DNA from: Bacteroidia bacterium
Lineage (GTDB): Bacteria; Bacteroidota; Bacteroidia; NS11-12g; UBA955
Length of the DNA stretch: 9,293 nt
Direction of reading: 5' to 3'
NCBI GenBank assembly: GCA_020848595.1
Contig: JADLHV010000260.1
Location: 1-9,293, forward strand
The position numbers and the translations under genes were made by a program. The first letter of the stretch is position 1. Each line of letters begins with the position of its first letter. A model generated the notes under the pieces. That model did no database searches. It worked only from the letters and a program-made list of their open reading frames with translations, and had not been told where the DNA came from. Positions 7,330 through 9,293 of this stretch are shown here, piece after piece.

Positions 7330-8391
7330 TTAATTTTTCATTGACCTTAACTTATCCTCATTAATGATGGTTATGGTACTGCCTTTTATTTCAACAATCC
7401 CTTCATCTTTAAAATCGGTTAAAGTTCTAATTAATGTTTCGGTAGCAGTGCCCGCAATATGAGCTAAATCTTCGCGAGAAATAGGAAAACTAAAGGTTTC
7501 TTTTTCAGTTTTACCATATCTTTCTTTTAAGAGCAATAAACTTTCAGAAACTTTTTTTCTAACACTATCATAAGCAATTCGGAGCAAACGTTCTTCTTGT
7601 TCTTTTACTTGCTTACTTAATAACTTCATAAACGTATTCGCTACATCGCGATTTTGATATATCAATTTAAAAAAATCGTCTTTAGGAATAAGTTTCAATA
7701 CAGAGTCGTCGAGTGCTACAGCTTCATCTTCGTAAGAACTATTTTCAAACAAAGTAACATAGCCAAAGAAATCACCTTCATTATAAAGACCAGTTATTAA
7801 TTCCTTGTCTTGCTTGTTATTTTTTATTGTTTTAACCTTCCCTTTCTCGATGTAGTAAAGATACAAAGGTGTATTACTTTCAGAATAAACTATATCTTTC
7901 TTTTTATAAGATTTTGTTTTATTGTTTACATCAATTTTAGTAAACTCTTCAATCGTTTTAACGTGTTTAATAAAATTTTCGAATCCTTCTAGATTATGAG
8001 TAAAGTTATTAGATTGAAACAGACTAGATTTTTTAAGGCGCGTATCTACGGCACTCAGTAATTCCACATCATCGAAAGGTTTAGTCACGTAATCATCGGC
8101 ACCTAATTCCATACCTTTCCTTACATCTGCTCTATCTGCCTTAGCCGTGAGGAAAATAAAAGGAATATGATTCGTATTAGGGTCTCTATTGAGCATATGT
8201 AAGACACCATAACCATCAAGTTCAGGCATCATAATATCACAAATAATCAATTCAGGCGGATTTAATTGCGCTTTAATAACACCTTCCTTACCGTTACTAG
8301 CCAATTCTACTTGATGTCCAGCTAGTGACAGGATTTCGGAGGTATTTTCCCTCATATTTTCATTATCTTCTATTAACAGTATGCTTGCCAT
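7330..8391 (-). CDS. Response regulator with receiver, Crp-like sensor domain and Crp-type HTH
   Basis: The product has 353 residues. Residues 1-120 are a receiver with E8 and D9, phospho-acceptor D52 (CDIMMPELDG), T82 and K104 (VTKPF). After a linker, residues of about 137-258 are a cyclic-nucleotide-binding-like beta roll (IVYSESNTPLYLYYIEKGKV, NEGDFFGYVTLF). Residues of about 268-350 are a Crp/Fnr winged helix with HTH SREDLAHIAGTATETLIRTL. In Crp, cAMP is held by an FGExxL segment and a following Arg-Ser/Thr. Here those places read FGYVTL and SYEDEA, so cAMP binding is unlikely. There are no Fnr-type N-terminal cysteines. The inference is a transcription factor controlled by phosphorylation, possibly with another ligand. 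ATG 8391 lies 2 bases after the kinase stop codon (8394-8396), which indicates one operon and a cognate pair. Confidence 0.92.
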   Translation of the reverse strand: MASILLIEDNENMRENTSEILSLAGHQVELASNGKEGVIKAQLNPPELIICDIMMPELDGYGVLHMLNRDPNTNHIPFIFLTAKADRADVRKGMELGADDYVTKPFDDVELLSAVDTRLKKSSLFQSNNFTHNLEGFENFIKHVKTIEEFTKIDVNNKTKSYKKKDIVYSESNTPLYLYYIEKGKVKTIKNNKQDKELITGLYNEGDFFGYVTLFENSSYEDEAVALDDSVLKLIPKDDFFKLIYQNRDVANTFMKLLSKQVKEQEERLLRIAYDSVRKKVSESLLLLKERYGKTEKETFSFPISREDLAHIAGTATETLIRTLTDFKDEGIVEIKGSTITIINEDKLRSMKN

Positions 8392-8393
8392 AA

Positions 8394-9293
8394 TTAAATC
8401 GGAAATTTGAGTGTAAATTTAGTACCTTTTTCTGGAATGCTTTTAAAATTAATCTCCCCATTTAGAATTTCGACATATTTCTTAACAATATTTAAGCCTA
8501 AGCCAGTACCTTGAACATTTCCACTATTATTAGCTCGATAGAATCTTTCAAAAATATGGGCTTGATCATTAATAGGAATACCAATACCTTGGTCTTTAAT
8601 TTCTAAAAACAAATAATCAAAATCTCGTTTAGCAGAAATTTCAATTAGTGTATTTTCATTCGAATATTTAATAGCATTACTAATTAAATTGAGTAATATG
8701 TTTTTCAAAATTCTTTTATCGATGTAGATTAAGTCATTTGCCTGCAAACCAGAATAAATAATTTTCTGTCCAGCCTTTGCAATTCCACGCATTTCATCAG
8801 TAAGTTCGTTTATTAATGCATTCAAATATATATTTTCTAGATTAGCCAAAACGACACCTTCTTCTAACTTATCTAAAGACAAAAAATCATTGAGAATATC
8901 TGTTAAATGATTAACCGAATTTTTTACTCTGTCGATATGCTTCATCATTTTTTCCTTATCAAAATTTTCGGCGTATTTACCAGTGAGAGAAACCGAAGAC
9001 ATAATGGTTGCAAGAGGTGTTCTAAACTCATGAGAAGCCGTAGAAATAAAACGTGACTTTAAATTATTGAGTTCTTTTTCCTTTTCGAGCGCTAAATCAA
9101 CTTCCTTTTTTGACTCAGTTAATTTCCGAATCATTTCGGCCAATTCTAAAGTACGTTCTTGTACCTTCTGTTCTAATTCTTGATTTAATTTTGACAACTG
9201 ATAACTAGTTTGTCTGAGTAAATCATTGGCTTCACGTAATTCGTCATCTTTTTTCTTTCTTTCACTAATATCTATAACAAAAGCAACTACAAG
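8394..9293 (-). CDS. PAS-type sensor histidine kinase (5' end outside window)
   Basis: The frame is open to the right edge, so 299 residues of the C-terminal part are seen. An in-frame TTG at 9197 is not the real start, because PAS-type sequence continues upstream of it. The visible part begins with the end of a PAS domain (PAC motif VVAFVIDISERKKK). A long coiled coil of heptad-like Leu/Glu/Lys repeats follows (LSKLNQELEQKVQERTLEL). HisKA has phospho-acceptor His at 9030-9032 (STASHEFRTPLATI). HATPase_c shows the N-box NILLNLISNAIKY, G1 box DQGIGI, F-box IFERFYRA and G2 box GTGLGLNIV, and ends normally at KFTLKFPI. All catalytic boxes are intact. It is the probable kinase for the receiver-Crp regulator encoded 2 bases downstream. 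No membrane segment is visible in the part shown. Further sensor domains may lie outside the window. Confidence 0.92.
   Translation of the reverse strand, partial: LVVAFVIDISERKKKDDELREANDLLRQTSYQLSKLNQELEQKVQERTLELAEMIRKLTESKKEVDLALEKEKELNNLKSRFISTASHEFRTPLATIMSSVSLTGKYAENFDKEKMMKHIDRVKNSVNHLTDILNDFLSLDKLEEGVVLANLENIYLNALINELTDEMRGIAKAGQKIIYSGLQANDLIYIDKRILKNILLNLISNAIKYSNENTLIEISAKRDFDYLFLEIKDQGIGIPINDQAHIFERFYRANNSGNVQGTGLGLNIVKKYVEILNGEINFKSIPEKGTKFTLKFPI

Noticed and set aside
7810..7992. Plus-strand open frame of 60 codons
   Set aside because: It is antisense to the receiver-Crp regulator. Its Phe/Ile-rich translation comes from Lys- and Asn-rich codons on the coding strand.
9195..9197. 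TTG at 9197 as start of the minus-strand kinase
   Set aside because: The frame continues upstream to the window edge with recognisable PAS/PAC sequence, so the real start is outside.

Overview
The window looks like chromosomal DNA from a member of the Bacteroidota. It is AT-rich. One promoter-like site fits the Bacteroidota consensus (TTG, then TAnnTTTG about 20 bases later). The start codons have no clear Shine-Dalgarno sequence. The protein families also fit the phylum: a secreted parallel beta-helix protein, a GAF/PAS hybrid kinase with a LytTR regulator, and a receiver-Crp fusion regulator. I cannot name a genus.

Layout. (1) Positions 1-2785, minus strand: the first 928 residues of a large exported protein that runs off the left edge. 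It has a signal peptide, a long beta-helix made of very tyrosine-rich coils, a DRGAVEG motif that probably closes the helix, and the start of Ig-like domains. (2) Positions 2786-3342: a 557-base divergent intergenic region with a good promoter candidate for the rightward genes. (3) Positions 3343-6315, plus strand: a soluble hybrid histidine kinase (GAF-PAS-GAF-HisKA-HATPase-REC-Hpt) cut by one in-frame TAA at 4882-4884, 15 codons after the phospho-accepting histidine. (4) Positions 6323-7015, plus strand: a LytTR response regulator, 7 bases downstream and presumably the relay's output. (5) Positions 7016-7329: a convergent intergenic region with a strong hairpin terminator at 7147-7184. (6) Positions 8391-7330 and 9293-8394, minus strand: a PAS-type histidine kinase (N-terminus beyond the right edge) and, 2 bases after its stop, a response regulator that fuses a receiver to a Crp-like sensor domain and DNA-binding domain.

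Working together. The plus-strand pair, if functional, would form a four-step relay: kinase H499, receiver D789, Hpt H926, LytTR D54. Taken literally, the stop codon separates the H-box from the ATP-binding domain, so self-phosphorylation is lost unless there is readthrough, complementation between fragments, or an error in the sequence. The minus-strand pair looks like a separate intact two-component system driving a Crp-type transcription factor. The signalling genes and the surface protein share the 557-base divergent region, so regulation of the beta-helix protein by the neighbouring LytTR regulator is possible but not shown.

The two observations most worth following up are the tyrosine ladder in the beta-helix protein (about 19% Tyr over about 358 residues) and the isolated nonsense codon in an otherwise well-preserved hybrid kinase.
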